Below are positions 48,215 to 57,741 of a stretch of 64,000 bases of DNA, piece by piece. A program made the translations under genes and the position numbers. Every line of letters starts with the position of its first letter. Position 1 is the stretch's first letter. Source of the stretch: Cunninghamia lanceolata. Its lineage: Eukaryota > Streptophyta > Pinopsida > Cupressales > Cupressaceae. The DNA lies in the NCBI GenBank assembly GCA_027924645.1, contig BSBN01000254.1:16190501-16254500 (forward strand). Reading direction: 5' to 3'. Under the pieces are notes generated by a model. That model did not search any database, was not told where the DNA came from, and worked only from the letters and a program-made list of their open reading frames with translations.

Positions 48215-50238
48215 ATCTCCAATATCAAAAGATGAGAAGACAAACTAGGAATTGACTCAGAAGAACGGAGAACATTTTCAAAAGTGCTTTGGGGATTGTC
48301 AAAAATTATTTTAGGAGGAGAAGGGGATTCAGAGGAAGGAATGTTAATAGGGGAAATAGACATAGGGGCTGGGACAGGTGTATTTTCCTGTGGAGACAAA
48401 GCCTCTTCATCTTGTTGATCTGAACTCCTGTCTTCAACATCCATCTCTTCTATAACTGGCTCTTCAGTCGCTGGCTCCTCAACTTCCATATTTTTCGTTT
48501 CAGGTTCTTCCTCAACAGCTTTTGCTTTCTTCGTTACAAATATGATTTTAGGCTTGTGTGTTTTAGAGGATGATGGAACATCACTCTTGTTCTTCATTCT
48601 GTTTTCTGCCTTTTTACCAGTTTGCTCTTGAATTTCAATTTCTGAACCAGTGAGGAATTCTTTCAGCATAATTCCTTTATCCGCCAGCCAGTTATTGGTG
48701 TTGGCCAATATAGGCTCAAATCTCTTCCTTAGTGAAGTTGACTCCTTTTGGGACCATGGGATTGGAGGGAGAGGAGTACTAGCTATCTGTTCTGCATCGT
48801 ACCTGGCATCAACCAATTCCCCATCATCCACAAGATCTTCTAGAATATCAGCAAGTCCCAGATATTCAATTTGTTCTAGAGACAGCCTACTATAGTCCAG
48901 TTTCTTGATATCTTCCTCTGTTCTCAAGTCTATCCAGACATCTTCCACCATGGGTTCATGAAACTGAGTTTTCCTCCTGATTTTATCCTTTACGCCCCGG
49001 TAGTCAAATTTTGGTCTCCTCTTGAATTGCTTCATGGTGACCAACTGCATTTCTGTCTCCATAGCCCTTGCCTTTGCGGCAGTCAACACTGAATATCTAC
49101 CAATTTCCACTGGAAATCTGAAACCAGGCTTCTTGAGTTCCATCTGTTTGTTATGCACGACAATCATTTTTCTGCACAACTCCATCAAGATCAGTTTATC
49201 TGAAGGAAACCTAGGAAGCATATAAGGGTAGCCTTGGAAAAAGCCAACCCTCAAGTATGAGAAAGATGGAAATTGCAAAAACATACAACTAAAGTTATTA
49301 ACCACTGTCCATGCCTCGTCTAAAATTCTTCTCTGCTCTAGTTGGGGATCAAAAAGACACAAGAATATAGCAAAGAACGCATCATTCACCCTCCTGAAAT
49401 GGTGAATTGAACCTTTCAATGTCAGCTGAGAATAATATTGGTATACTGGGACTACTCTCCTATCCCCTTCTGATGATAATCCCAGAAAAATCCTCATGGA
49501 GGCTACAATGTATACCAGATAGGAAGTCATGAAGAACTTGGAGGTAGTGGATACCTTTGTCAGTTGGTCATGCAAAGCATTACTGATTTGTTCTCCCCAG
49601 AAAATAACTTGCTTGCCCTGGAGTATGACCTTAATGAAAGGATACATCCATTCACGAAACTGTGAAGAGGAGGACAAACCTCTTATCTTGCTGAGGAGGG
49701 TAATCAAGTCACCAACTTCTTCTACAAAATCACTTTGAGGAAAACTACGTGGCCAGCTTGACAAACTTGACCTTGCAGTCTTCAACCATTTGTTGTTGAT
49801 CACTTTCTTCACTTTTTCTGGATTCTTGTCATATTCCTTCTGAGCTTCAACAAAGTCAAGCTTCAATACCTCTATCGCAGGAGGACACATGAACACCTTG
49901 TCAATGAACTTAGGATCCAACCTGATTATCACATTACCACTGGCATCCACCACGGCTCTAATATCTTTGTTATAGAAATGGGCACACTGAAGAACAAATT
50001 CTGTATTGTGAGCCACCACTGGGAAGGATGATACCAGATGAATATTACTCTCCACTATCTTCTTCATCATAGCACTGGGGTTGCTTGACTTGGTTCTCTC
50101 TACAAACTCAGCCATATCAACATGGCCAATCTTTGTATCTCTAATGTCCTCAACATTAGAATGGACTGAGGTGATTGGGAAAACACCTTGATATTTGTAC
50201 TTCATTGCTTTTGATTTCTTTGGGGACAAGTCAGTCAT
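48190..50238 (-). CDS. LTR-encoded ORF, N-terminal half, left LTR
   Basis: Starts at MTDLSPKKSKAMKYKY and stays open for about 660 codons of shared sequence before the frameshift near 48230. Residues 1 to about 430 look globular, with hydrophobic stretches (FFMTSYLVYIVASMRIFLGL; MFLQFPSFSYLRVGFFQGYP). A conserved VWIDLRTEEDI stretch lies near residue 430. An acidic/Pro-rich linker (about 560-660) ends this half. I recognise no domain. It lies on the gag-pol strand, inside the LTR, 1.67 kb from the LTR 5' edge. The ORF was evidently intact when the element inserted, since the two LTR copies carry different lesions. Confidence 0.7.
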   Translation of the reverse strand: MTDLSPKKSKAMKYKYQGVFPITSVHSNVEDIRDTKIGHVDMAEFVERTKSSNPSAMMKKIVESNIHLVSSFPVVAHNTEFVLQCAHFYNKDIRAVVDASGNVIIRLDPKFIDKVFMCPPAIEVLKLDFVEAQKEYDKNPEKVKKVINNKWLKTARSSLSSWPRSFPQSDFVEEVGDLITLLSKIRGLSSSSQFREWMYPFIKVILQGKQVIFWGEQISNALHDQLTKVSTTSKFFMTSYLVYIVASMRIFLGLSSEGDRRVVPVYQYYSQLTLKGSIHHFRRVNDAFFAIFLCLFDPQLEQRRILDEAWTVVNNFSCMFLQFPSFSYLRVGFFQGYPYMLPRFPSDKLILMELCRKMIVVHNKQMELKKPGFRFPVEIGRYSVLTAAKARAMETEMQLVTMKQFKRRPKFDYRGVKDKIRRKTQFHEPMVEDVWIDLRTEEDIKKLDYSRLSLEQIEYLGLADILEDLVDDGELVDARYDAEQIASTPLPPIPWSQKESTSLRKRFEPILANTNNWLADKGIMLKEFLTGSEIEIQEQTGKKAENRMKNKSDVPSSSKTHKPKIIFVTKKAKAVEEEPETKNMEVEEPATEEPVIEEMDVEDRSSDQQDEEALSPQENTPVPAPMSISPINIPSSESPSPPKIIFDNPQSTFENVLRSSESIPSLSSHLLILEICPCLIIL

Positions 50239-50479
50239 TTTGATGAATTTTCATTAAGAAGAAATTTGATGTTGAATGAAGCTCTGCAGAAGAAACTACA
50301 ACAAAAGTCATGATCATGCAATTAGGGAAAATATGGGCAATCTGGAAAAATTGCATGTTGATGATCACGACTATGGGAATGCACTTGAAAAAGGGCTATA
50401 GTGCGAGCTGGCCAAAAATCAGAGGAGAAGCGGGCTCGGGAAATCAAAATTGGAAATTTTCTAGAGTTGGAAAAATTTG

Positions 50480-51660
50480 GGACATTTTTGCATGGGTGGC
50501 AAAATTTGCCGCTCTTGCATATGAGGGTTTTGTATTATTTGCATTGGCGGCAAATTTTGCCGCCACTGCATGTTGATAAAGACCAGAAATTGGTATAAGC
50601 GGTAGATTTTGCCAACAATGCAGGTAGCAAGTTATGAATTTGGTAGTCTTTCGTGTTAGGGCGGCAAAATTTGCTGTCTATGCACGATATAATATTCCAT
50701 ACACCGGCGGCAAATTTTGCCGACAATGCGCATGAGTTTTTTGTTTGATCGTCGATGACCTATCCGGGCGGTAAAAAATGCTAACTTTGCTTAGTAGAAG
50801 TTGCAAGGATTTCAGTGTTTGATCCAGGATTTTGGCTGACAGTGCACAAAGGTAAGAACTGATCTTCACAGTGTTCAATCGGTGAAAATGGCTGACACTG
50901 CTTACTAGTATATGGCAAAAGGTTTTTAGGGTTTTAAGAGGTGAAACTGCCAACTTACCTAGGGCACAACTAGTCGAGGTTTTGGGGAAGGACTCGATAG
51001 AAAAAAGACATGAAAACTTCAACGTTTTCGTTTTGACCCATTATGCAGACAAAACACTCCTCTCAGAGCAAAATTCTGATCATTCTAACAAGAGATGGAA
51101 AACTTTAATAAGAAAACAATAAAGAAAATTACTTACCTGTAGCGCCGGTGACAAACCCTAATCGTGAGGATGAATTTGAAATTTGATTGAATATCAAATG
51201 GCGCGATCAAGTGATGCGAGGGGTCCAGAGAGAGCTAGGAGGAATGAACATAAAAATAAAAATAACAAACCAAAAGATGTATTTAAAACTCAAAAACAAG
51301 TTTTAATGAGTGGCACGAGTGGCCATTAATGGCACTTGGCGTCCAGGATTTCAAAAAAATCTTGTTTGAGTGGGAATTCTGGCTGATAGTGCATATATTG
51401 AAAAGAAGTAATGGTGGCATAATTTGCCGACCATGCACATAAAGAAGAAAAACATGTAAAGATGGCAAAAATCACCGACTTCACATGTTGAACAAAAAAA
51501 ATGCATGTAGTGGCAGCAAAATTTGCTGCCTCTACATACAAAATGAAAAGCATACGTAAAAGCGGCAAAAAACACCGCTATTGTATATGTAAGAAAAACA
51601 AGTTAAAAAGAGATATGCAGGGGCGGCAATTTTTGCCGCTCTTGCATATCAAGACTTCAA
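50480..51660. repeat. Array of GCGGCAAAATTTGCCGC-type palindromic units (left LTR)
   Basis: About fifteen imperfect units spaced 40-70 bp, with one gap of about 400 bp. Clear cases lie near 50497, 50545, 50662, 50704, 51413, 51510 and 51620. The core GGCAAA(A/T)TTTGCC is a perfect palindrome and most units carry TGCATAT or TGCACAT downstream. The array is upstream of the ORF in the LTR, a place expected for enhancer or silencing targets. Confidence 0.75.
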
Positions 51661-51906
51661 ATTTTACTAACTCTTAAAAATGACTTAAATTAACATTTTA
51701 ACCAATTTACAACTTGAACGATCCTCACGCATATCGAGAAACCTATTCAAAGGGATGTCATAAACCAGTCTAGAATGTCAAATGACTTCGCGCGAGATCA
51801 AGAGAATCTTGTCTTGGTCCACAAGCTTAGAGTGTAGAATCACGAAACGGATAAGTTTCGTGGGGGTTGTCTACAAAAGCAAGCGTAGCTGATTTTGAGA
51901 ACAACA

Positions 51907-52107
51907 GCTAGCTCTAACTGGGGAACTTCCTTCAATCAAACTTTGAAACGATTGAGGGGAGTAGAGTCCAGTCTCTAAGTGCCTTCATCCATGCCATTAG
52001 GCTATAGAGTCAGGCTAAAAAAAGAAAAAGACACAAAAGACTAAATGAAAACACAAGAATAAAACACAAAACTATACAAAAGTACAATCTTTAACTTATC
52101 TGAAACT
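51907..52107 (-). other. Spacer between integrase stop and 3' LTR
   Basis: Minus-strand sequence ends AAGTTCCCCAGTTAGAGCTAGC directly before the LTR start TGTTG. There is no clean polypurine run at the edge; a GATTGAAGGAAG purine-rich stretch lies about 20 bases away. No ORF. Confidence 0.45.
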
Positions 52108-53019
52108 TCAGAGATTGAAGTGCTTCAGATGTTGTCCACTGTGAGGCAATGAGAATGGTGTCCCATCCTGATACTCCAGCAAGAAACTATTTTCACCACA
52201 GAACTGATGAATGGTGAATGGACCTCTCCACAAGGAATCAAATTTTTCGTGCATCCCTTTTGGTTCTCTCCTCTTGTCCCACAACAAGACTTGATCTCCA
52301 ACCTGAAACTCACGAGCCTTTGTCTTCTTGTCGAAGAGTTTCTTTACTTGATTTTGGTGCTCAGTAATACGGTCCACCACCATAGTGCGCTGCTCCTCAA
52401 GTTCTGTCAAATACATGATACTTTTATCAATAGAACTATCAAAAGTTCTATCTTCCAATGCCTTTACCAACTTCAATGCTGGCAATTCCAAGGTAATTGG
52501 TATCTCTGCATTCAGACCATATAGAAGCTGAAATGGTGACATGCCTATCACCCTTTTGGGGGTAATTCTATCTGCCCATAAAGCATCAAACAATGCCTTA
52601 TGCCAAGTTCTCTGATTCTCATCTACCAGTTTCCTGATGATAGTGACCAAATTCTTATTACTTGATTCTGCTTGACCATTCCCTTGTGGATAATAGTCTG
52701 AAGAATGGGAAATAGTGATCCCATGCTCGTAGCAAAACTCAGTAATCTCATGAGAGGAAAAACAAGTAGCATTGTCTACTATAATCTTGTTTGGAACTCC
52801 AAACCTGGAAATAATGTTATTCTTAAGAAAATTGCATACCACCTCTGAAGTAGCATGCTTGACTGGAATAGCTTCCACCCATTTGGTAAAATAGTCTGTC
52901 GCAGTGAGAACATAGCTATGTCCTGCACTTGATGATGGATTCACTGCGCCAATGATGTCAATACCCCATTGCTGAAAAGGCTCCTCAATCACCACTGGTT
53001 TTAGAGGTAAGGCTGCCAA
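52108..53019 (-). CDS. Integrase of the large Tat-type element
   Basis: A 303-codon open frame. Core motifs are TATDYFTKWVEAIP (first Asp), IIVDNATCFSS (second Asp) and GNGQAESSNKNL (Glu), so the DDE triad is complete. C-terminal motifs are ALWADRITPKRVIGMSPFQLLYG, a helical region, VGDQVLLWDKR and GPFTIHQFCGENSFLLEYQDG (GPY-like). It ends HSGQHLKHFNL just before the spacer. A stop at about 53036 separates it from the CELC zinc module in the same frame. It is the best-preserved enzyme in the window. Confidence 0.9.
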   Translation of the reverse strand: MAALPLKPVVIEEPFQQWGIDIIGAVNPSSSAGHSYVLTATDYFTKWVEAIPVKHATSEVVCNFLKNNIISRFGVPNKIIVDNATCFSSHEITEFCYEHGITISHSSDYYPQGNGQAESSNKNLVTIIRKLVDENQRTWHKALFDALWADRITPKRVIGMSPFQLLYGLNAEIPITLELPALKLVKALEDRTFDSSIDKSIMYLTELEEQRTMVVDRITEHQNQVKKLFDKKTKAREFQVGDQVLLWDKRREPKGMHEKFDSLWRGPFTIHQFCGENSFLLEYQDGTPFSLPHSGQHLKHFNL

Positions 53020-53037
53020 TTTTGGTTTCCCAACAAA

Positions 53038-53718
53038 CTATTGGCATAACTCACACCTGCGTACCCAATTGTACGCATCTTGGAACAGTGTGGGCCAATA
53101 GTATTGAGCTCGTAGAATTTTGTGAGCTATTACAGGTGCTAAAAAATGTCCTCCACAAGCCAAATTGTGGAAAGACTCCAAAAGTCTACCTTGTTGCGCT
53201 TTATCCACGCAACGGAGAAATACACCGTCAAGACTTCTCTTGTACAAACCATTGTCCCAAAGGACATAGTTAGCAGCTTTTAACTTGACAGTTCTCTTTT
53301 CCTTATAAGACAAGTGAGAAGGGCACTCACCATAGGTAAGGAAATGAGTGATATTGGAATACCACTCGTCAGTTGTAGTAACAAAAAGAACAGTTGGCGT
53401 GTCCACAACTTCTTCTTCTTCATCCCCTGTCTCTTTTGGAACATTATCTGCGATCAATTGACACAAACCTTTACCATGCACAAGCTTGGTAGGCTTGATA
53501 TCCAGATCAAATTCTTGAATCTTAGCGATCCAATTACCTCTCTTTGTTCCAAACTCCTGTTGAGTTAGGATGGATTTGACTATTGTATCAGGCACCATGA
53601 CAACAGTGTGTGAGTTTAGAATATAGAACCTGAAATGCTTAACCGCTTTGACTATGGCATAGGCATGCTTCTCCATATTCGAATACTTTAATTCATGAGC
53701 TTTGAGAGGACAGCTCAT
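53038..53718 (-). CDS. Classical RNase H end and integrase zinc module of the large Tat-type element
   Basis: Begins inside the classical RNase H (YSNMEKHAYAIVKAVKHFRFYI, then the tail ending KLVHGKGLCQLIADNVP). An acidic spacer comes next, then the H2C2 module of integrase (LACGGHFLAPVIAHKILRAQYYWPTLF and CELC). There is no second RNase H between the two, unlike in the nested Tat element. The beginning of RNase H lies at 53970-53719 in the same frame, past stops near 53968 and 53756. Confidence 0.8.
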   Translation of the reverse strand: MSCPLKAHELKYSNMEKHAYAIVKAVKHFRFYILNSHTVVMVPDTIVKSILTQQEFGTKRGNWIAKIQEFDLDIKPTKLVHGKGLCQLIADNVPKETGDEEEEVVDTPTVLFVTTTDEWYSNITHFLTYGECPSHLSYKEKRTVKLKAANYVLWDNGLYKRSLDGVFLRCVDKAQQGRLLESFHNLACGGHFLAPVIAHKILRAQYYWPTLFQDAYNWVRRCELCQ

Positions 53719-53970
53719 AAATGATATGGGGGATTCAACGCCTTCTTCATTCTGCTAAACCAGAATAGCTGAAAGTGTGTGTTCTGAAGCGTAGCTATAG
53801 ACTACGAAATCCTTAGTGTAGTCGGGACAAACCAGAACTAGGGCATGAGCAATAGCTCTCTTGATATCCTCAAATGCTTCCTTACCTTCCGCAATCCAAC
53901 GGAAAGTGGCCTTACCCTTCATCATATTAACAATGTGATGGGTTTTTTCTACAAACTCAGGAATGAACCT
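53719..53970 (-). pseudogene. RT connection and start of RNase H, with two stops
   Basis: Same frame as both neighbours: RFIPEFVEKTHHIVNMM, then FRWIAEGKEAFEDIKRAI and an RNase H start in which the first Asp position reads VVYSYAS, so that Asp seems lost. Stops fit CGA-to-TGA (53968) and CAG-to-TAG (about 53756) changes. Confidence 0.6.
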
Positions 53971-54630
53971 TCACAGAAAATTCACCTTTCCAAAAAAAGA
54001 GTGAACAACAGTCTTACTTGCTGGCAGAGTGAGACTTTGAATAGATTTAACTCTCTCCAGGTCAATCTTAGTACCTTCTTGGGATACAATGTGTCCGAGA
54101 AGCTTGCCTTCCGTCACCCCAAAAACTGACTTCTTGGGATTGAGGGAAATACCATTTTGCCGACAGCGTTCCAGCACTTGTCGCAAATGATGCGCATGAT
54201 CATGACGGTTTTTGAAGAAAACAGTCAAGTCATCGAGATATACCACAATGAACTTACCCATCTCATCTCTGAAAGCAAGATCCATCGCTCTCTGAAATGT
54301 TGTGCCAGCATTGATCAGACCAAAAGGCATTCTGCGATATGCAAATGTGCCCCATGGTGTGGTGAAGGTAGTTTTGAACTGATCAGCTTCATTTACCTCC
54401 ACTTGGTTATACCCCGAAAAACCATCTAACATAGATAGCATTTCTGAACCTGTCACTGTTTGCAACACTTGGTCCATGATGGGCAAAGGGTAGTTATCTT
54501 TCAAGGAAGACTGGTTGGGATTCCTGAAATCAACATAGATACGGATTTCTCCGTTCTTCTTCCTTACAGGTACTATGTTTGCAATCCATGTGGAATGATG
54601 AATTGGAAAAATTATCCTTGCATTTAGCAT
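53971..54630 (-). CDS. Reverse transcriptase of the large Tat-type element
   Basis: A 219-codon open frame covers most of RT: VRKKNGEIRIYVDFRNPNQ, DNYPLPIMDQVLQ, LSMLDGFSGYNQV (first Asp), FAYRRMPFGLINAGTTFQRAM, IVVYLDDLTVF (Asp pair) and the LGHIVSQEG thumb motif. All three catalytic Asp codons are present. The frame ends at a TGA near 53968 that fits an Arg codon. Confidence 0.9.
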   Translation of the reverse strand: MLNARIIFPIHHSTWIANIVPVRKKNGEIRIYVDFRNPNQSSLKDNYPLPIMDQVLQTVTGSEMLSMLDGFSGYNQVEVNEADQFKTTFTTPWGTFAYRRMPFGLINAGTTFQRAMDLAFRDEMGKFIVVYLDDLTVFFKNRHDHAHHLRQVLERCRQNGISLNPKKSVFGVTEGKLLGHIVSQEGTKIDLERVKSIQSLTLPASKTVVHSFFGKVNFL

Positions 54631-55180
54631 CTTCTGAATTTCAGAAAGAATTGTACCTGATATATTTGGATTGTATTGCCTCTGCTTCTATTTGTGAGGC
54701 AACGATCCAGCCTTGAGGGAAATTTTGTGTCAAACCTCCTTAGGCCTGAAAGACTTCAGGTCATCATAGGAGTAAGCCAAAACATCAATATAATGGTGGA
54801 GGAGGGTAATGAATTTGAATCTTTCATCAGCAGTGCAACATTTTCCAATGTTGACCATCTTAGGATCCGCTTCCGAACCCAAATTGACCTGCTCAAATTC
54901 CATAAAGGAACCTGAATCCTGTTGTTGTTGTTGCTTGATATACTTGTCATGTTTATCAAAGAGTTTCTCAAGGGAAACCAAACCTTTTGGGATTTTATTT
55001 CCTTTCAATTGTAGAAATTCTTCACCGGTTTGTGAATCTACCTCAGAAACATATTCCCGCGGTGGTGATTCACTTCCTTCAAAGTAAAGCTCATCAAAAC
55101 TATCCATCTTTTCTAGGAAAGCAATGATCTGATTATCACCATTGAACACCTGCCAATGGTCAGCGTTATCAGGTACACTT
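54631..55180 (-). pseudogene. Linker and start of RT, large Tat-type element
   Basis: The open part 55149-54730 is a low-motif acidic linker with a Gln run. HHYIDVLAYSYDDLKSFRPKEV is the usual lead into Tat and Athila RTs. Stops at about 54727 (TGA) and 54690 (TAG) interrupt the frame before the fingers at 54630. Confidence 0.65.
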
Positions 55181-55182
55181 GG

Positions 55183-56235
55183 TCAGAAGACCAGCTCAAT
55201 AGTGTACTTGTTTCCTTTGAAATCTTTGTGAGGCACCATGAGAGTGGCGGAAATAGCCAATGAATCTACATGATCATTGAACTCTCTTGGCACTGCTGAA
55301 ATATAGAAAGCATCGAAATCTTCAATGCAATCCCATACACGATTGTGATAGTGTCTCAGTCTTTCATTTTTTGTTTGGTACAAATTTCTTACTTGACAAA
55401 CCACCAATTCAGCGTCCCCTTGAGCATGAAGGATTTTAACACCTCTGGCATGCGCTGCTTCCAATTTGAGCAACAAGGACTCGTATTTGGTGGTGTTATT
55501 GGTATTATCAAATTGTAGCTTGTATGAAAAAGGTAAAATATCACCTTGTGGCGATATCAAGACCACTCCGGCTCCAGAACCGGTAGAAGAATAGCTGCCA
55601 TCAAATTCTAAAATCCAGACTCCATCAGAATTTGATTTCTTGGACTTTCTTTGGTCAGAAGATTCCTCTTCGTCAGTGAGGATAGAATCTAGTATTGCTA
55701 TACCCTCACCTGAACTTTCATCTGAAAACTCTTCTAAGTCTCCATCTAACATATCAGAGCTCTCATCCGATGTACCCTCATCTGATGAATCGGAACAATC
55801 TTCAGTAGATAGAAAATAGTTACCCATTCCCGAGGACTCAAACAAAATTTGAGCTTTGGGGTTTGATGTTTGAGTAACAATGTATTTTGCCTCCTTCTCA
55901 GGAAGTAGCTTCTGCATGACACCTTTAACAAGTATCCTAGCTTCAGACAAATCCATGTTCAATTCTCCACCCACATCCTTGCAGAAATTACGTCCAAGAA
56001 GAATGCCGTATGAAGCTGGAACATCAGCTACCAAGACTGTCATCTTGATTCTCTTATATGGGAAAGCTGCAAACGCAAATTGGGCATCTTTTATTTGACC
56101 CAAAAGTGGAACTTGCTTATTCTCCATAGAGAAACACCTCCCAAAAGTTTTGGTTAAGGTGAGGCCAAGGGCATCTGCTGCCTTAGCAGGCATAACATTG
56201 TCTGAGGCTCCAGAATCTATTACGCAATTGCTCAA
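55183..56235 (-). CDS. Protease plus archaeal-type RNase H, upstream of RT
   Basis: A 350-codon open frame. Protease: CVIDSGASDNVMP at the start (intact DSG) and the late YGILLGRNF motif near residue 80. After an acidic linker comes an RNase H at about residues 208-335: ILEFDGSYSSTGSGAGVVLI (Asp), TKYESLLLKLEAA (Glu), GDAELVVCQVRN (Asp) and FNDHVDSLA (Asp). All four catalytic residues are present. In Tat elements this second RNase H normally lies after RT, as at 20005-20390 here. The frame ends at a TGA. Confidence 0.85.
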   Translation of the reverse strand: MSNCVIDSGASDNVMPAKAADALGLTLTKTFGRCFSMENKQVPLLGQIKDAQFAFAAFPYKRIKMTVLVADVPASYGILLGRNFCKDVGGELNMDLSEARILVKGVMQKLLPEKEAKYIVTQTSNPKAQILFESSGMGNYFLSTEDCSDSSDEGTSDESSDMLDGDLEEFSDESSGEGIAILDSILTDEEESSDQRKSKKSNSDGVWILEFDGSYSSTGSGAGVVLISPQGDILPFSYKLQFDNTNNTTKYESLLLKLEAAHARGVKILHAQGDAELVVCQVRNLYQTKNERLRHYHNRVWDCIEDFDAFYISAVPREFNDHVDSLAISATLMVPHKDFKGNKYTIELVF

Positions 56236-57051
56236 TTTATGACCATTTACTAATAGGGAAACATAGAAAGGTTCAATTTTTCCAGAGGCTTCAGGGGGAG
56301 TAGTAACAAGATTGTTTTGGGTAGGTTTACTTTTGGAGGAGTCATGAGTAGCTTTGGGAAACTCTTGTCCTGCAGGGACGGCCTTATTTTTGACATATTT
56401 GGCTAATCTATCAAATTGTTCAGGATTAGCCTATAAATATTCAACTTCAGACATTTGTATCTTAGTTCTCCTAGCATGGTCTATTATATCAAACTGCTGA
56501 AAAGAATTAGATATGGAGGAAGAAAAACCATCATTTTGATTTTTGGTAGAGATAGCACTAGTCTGAGGAATAGAGGTGGAAGGTACAAATTCATTAGAAG
56601 CACTTACTTGTTTATTGACCACTGGGTCTTTTGACTGAAAAGGTAGTGGAGTCCCCCGTTTAGCGATTGAAATCACCGATTGAGATTCTTCTCTCGCCTT
56701 CCCTTTATTAGCTTGAAGAGCTGACTGATTTTGAGACCTAGTGAAAACAACATATGCTCCTTCACACACTTCTCCTTTTTCAGCTTTGTCCTGATAGTTC
56801 AGAAAGCTGATGGTAGAGTCGCCAGCTAACTCTTCTTCTCCTTCTATGAAGAGATTAGCACCATTTTCATATTCCAACTCAGGTTGGAAAGAAAGTTCAT
56901 TTTCAGCTTCATAGTAGCCAATAGCAGAGTTGACCGGCGCTGCTTCAATGGCAAGCTTCCCCTGTGTAGGAGGAAGACAGTTTTGTTGTCCTTGATTCCT
57001 AGCAGCATTGCCTTGATATGAATTATTTGGAAATGTCCTCCTTGGTATATC
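56236..57051 (-). pseudogene. gag: Gag C-terminal region and gag-protease linker, large Tat-type element
   Basis: Same frame as gag and protease. The open piece 56877-56431 holds a Ser/Gln-rich linker and a pre-protease stretch (HARRTKIQMSEVEYL) typical before Tat proteases. A TAG at about 56430 and a TGA at about 57050 interrupt it. I see no zinc knuckle. Confidence 0.6.
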
Positions 57052-57741
57052 TCAGTAAGAAGGAGACGTAGATATACCTTGGGACATTTGTCTCTTTAGA
57101 GCTAGCAATTCATTTGCTAGCTTTTGCACCATGGGATCCGTGGTGCTTGTGGAAGTGTTCACAGTAAAAGAGGAGCTTTTATTTCTATTAGTATCCCTTC
57201 TTATCTTACCCGCAAGGATAAGATCATCTTCTACTTCAGTTGCCAGAATCTCAGCCGTAGCAAGATCAGTAGGAGCAGCTCGCCTCAATAGGAAACTCAC
57301 CTCCGGAAGCTGTGTATTGATAAAGAAACATTTGAGGTTCTCCACTGTGGGCTCAGCAGTGGTGGGAATCCTGTTTCTCAATTTGTTGAACTTAGCGATG
57401 AAATATCGCATTGGTTCGTGAGGTTCCTTTTTCATCTGTGTCAGCTGTGCCAACAATGCATGAGCATCTTCCACAGGTTTAAACCTGGCTTTGAACTTGG
57501 TTTTGAGAGTAGCCCAGCTCGTTATGGTCTGAGCTTGGAGGTGGTAAAACCAGTCTGCGGTAGAGCCTTGTAGTGTTTCTACAAAGAGTCGCACAGCCAC
57601 GTCTTCGTGCTCGACACCTATCACACCACAGGCTATATAGAAAGCCGCAATGTGCTCATCAGGATGAACTTTCCCATCACCATAGAATTTGGGGAAATTC
57701 TTTCTTGAACTACGAGGTAGTTCATGCAATGGTGGGGTCAA
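57052..57741 (-). CDS. gag: Gag of the large Tat-type element
   Basis: A 229-codon open frame with the retrotransposon gag capsid domain: KNFPKFYGDGKVHPDEHIAA, VRLFVETLQGSTADWFYHL, SWATLKTKFKARF and the helix HEPMRYFIAKFNKLRNRI. The true start is upstream, near 58060, because the same frame continues past a TAA at about 57779. The capsid assembles the particle. Confidence 0.85.
   Translation of the reverse strand: MTPPLHELPRSSRKNFPKFYGDGKVHPDEHIAAFYIACGVIGVEHEDVAVRLFVETLQGSTADWFYHLQAQTITSWATLKTKFKARFKPVEDAHALLAQLTQMKKEPHEPMRYFIAKFNKLRNRIPTTAEPTVENLKCFFINTQLPEVSFLLRRAAPTDLATAEILATEVEDDLILAGKIRRDTNRNKSSSFTVNTSTSTTDPMVQKLANELLALKRQMSQGISTSPSY

Larger units (their letters stand above)
45960..51906 (-). 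repeat. 3' LTR (5947 bp) of the large Tat-type element, with ORF
   Basis: Bounded by TGTTGGG at 45960 and CAACA at 51906. In minus order it holds a leader with a palindrome array (51660-50480), the ORF (50238-46901), a TATA box (46707-46699) and about 740 bp of R/U5. It aligns with 58149-64000 throughout. Confidence 0.9.

Noticed and set aside
46901..50238. LTR ORF as an envelope gene
   Set aside because: No signal peptide, no clear membrane anchor and no cleavage site; the C-terminal half is a charged coiled coil.
50480..51660. Regularly spaced repeats as a CRISPR array
   Set aside because: Units are diverged, spacing varies, they lie in a plant LTR and recur in the partner LTR.
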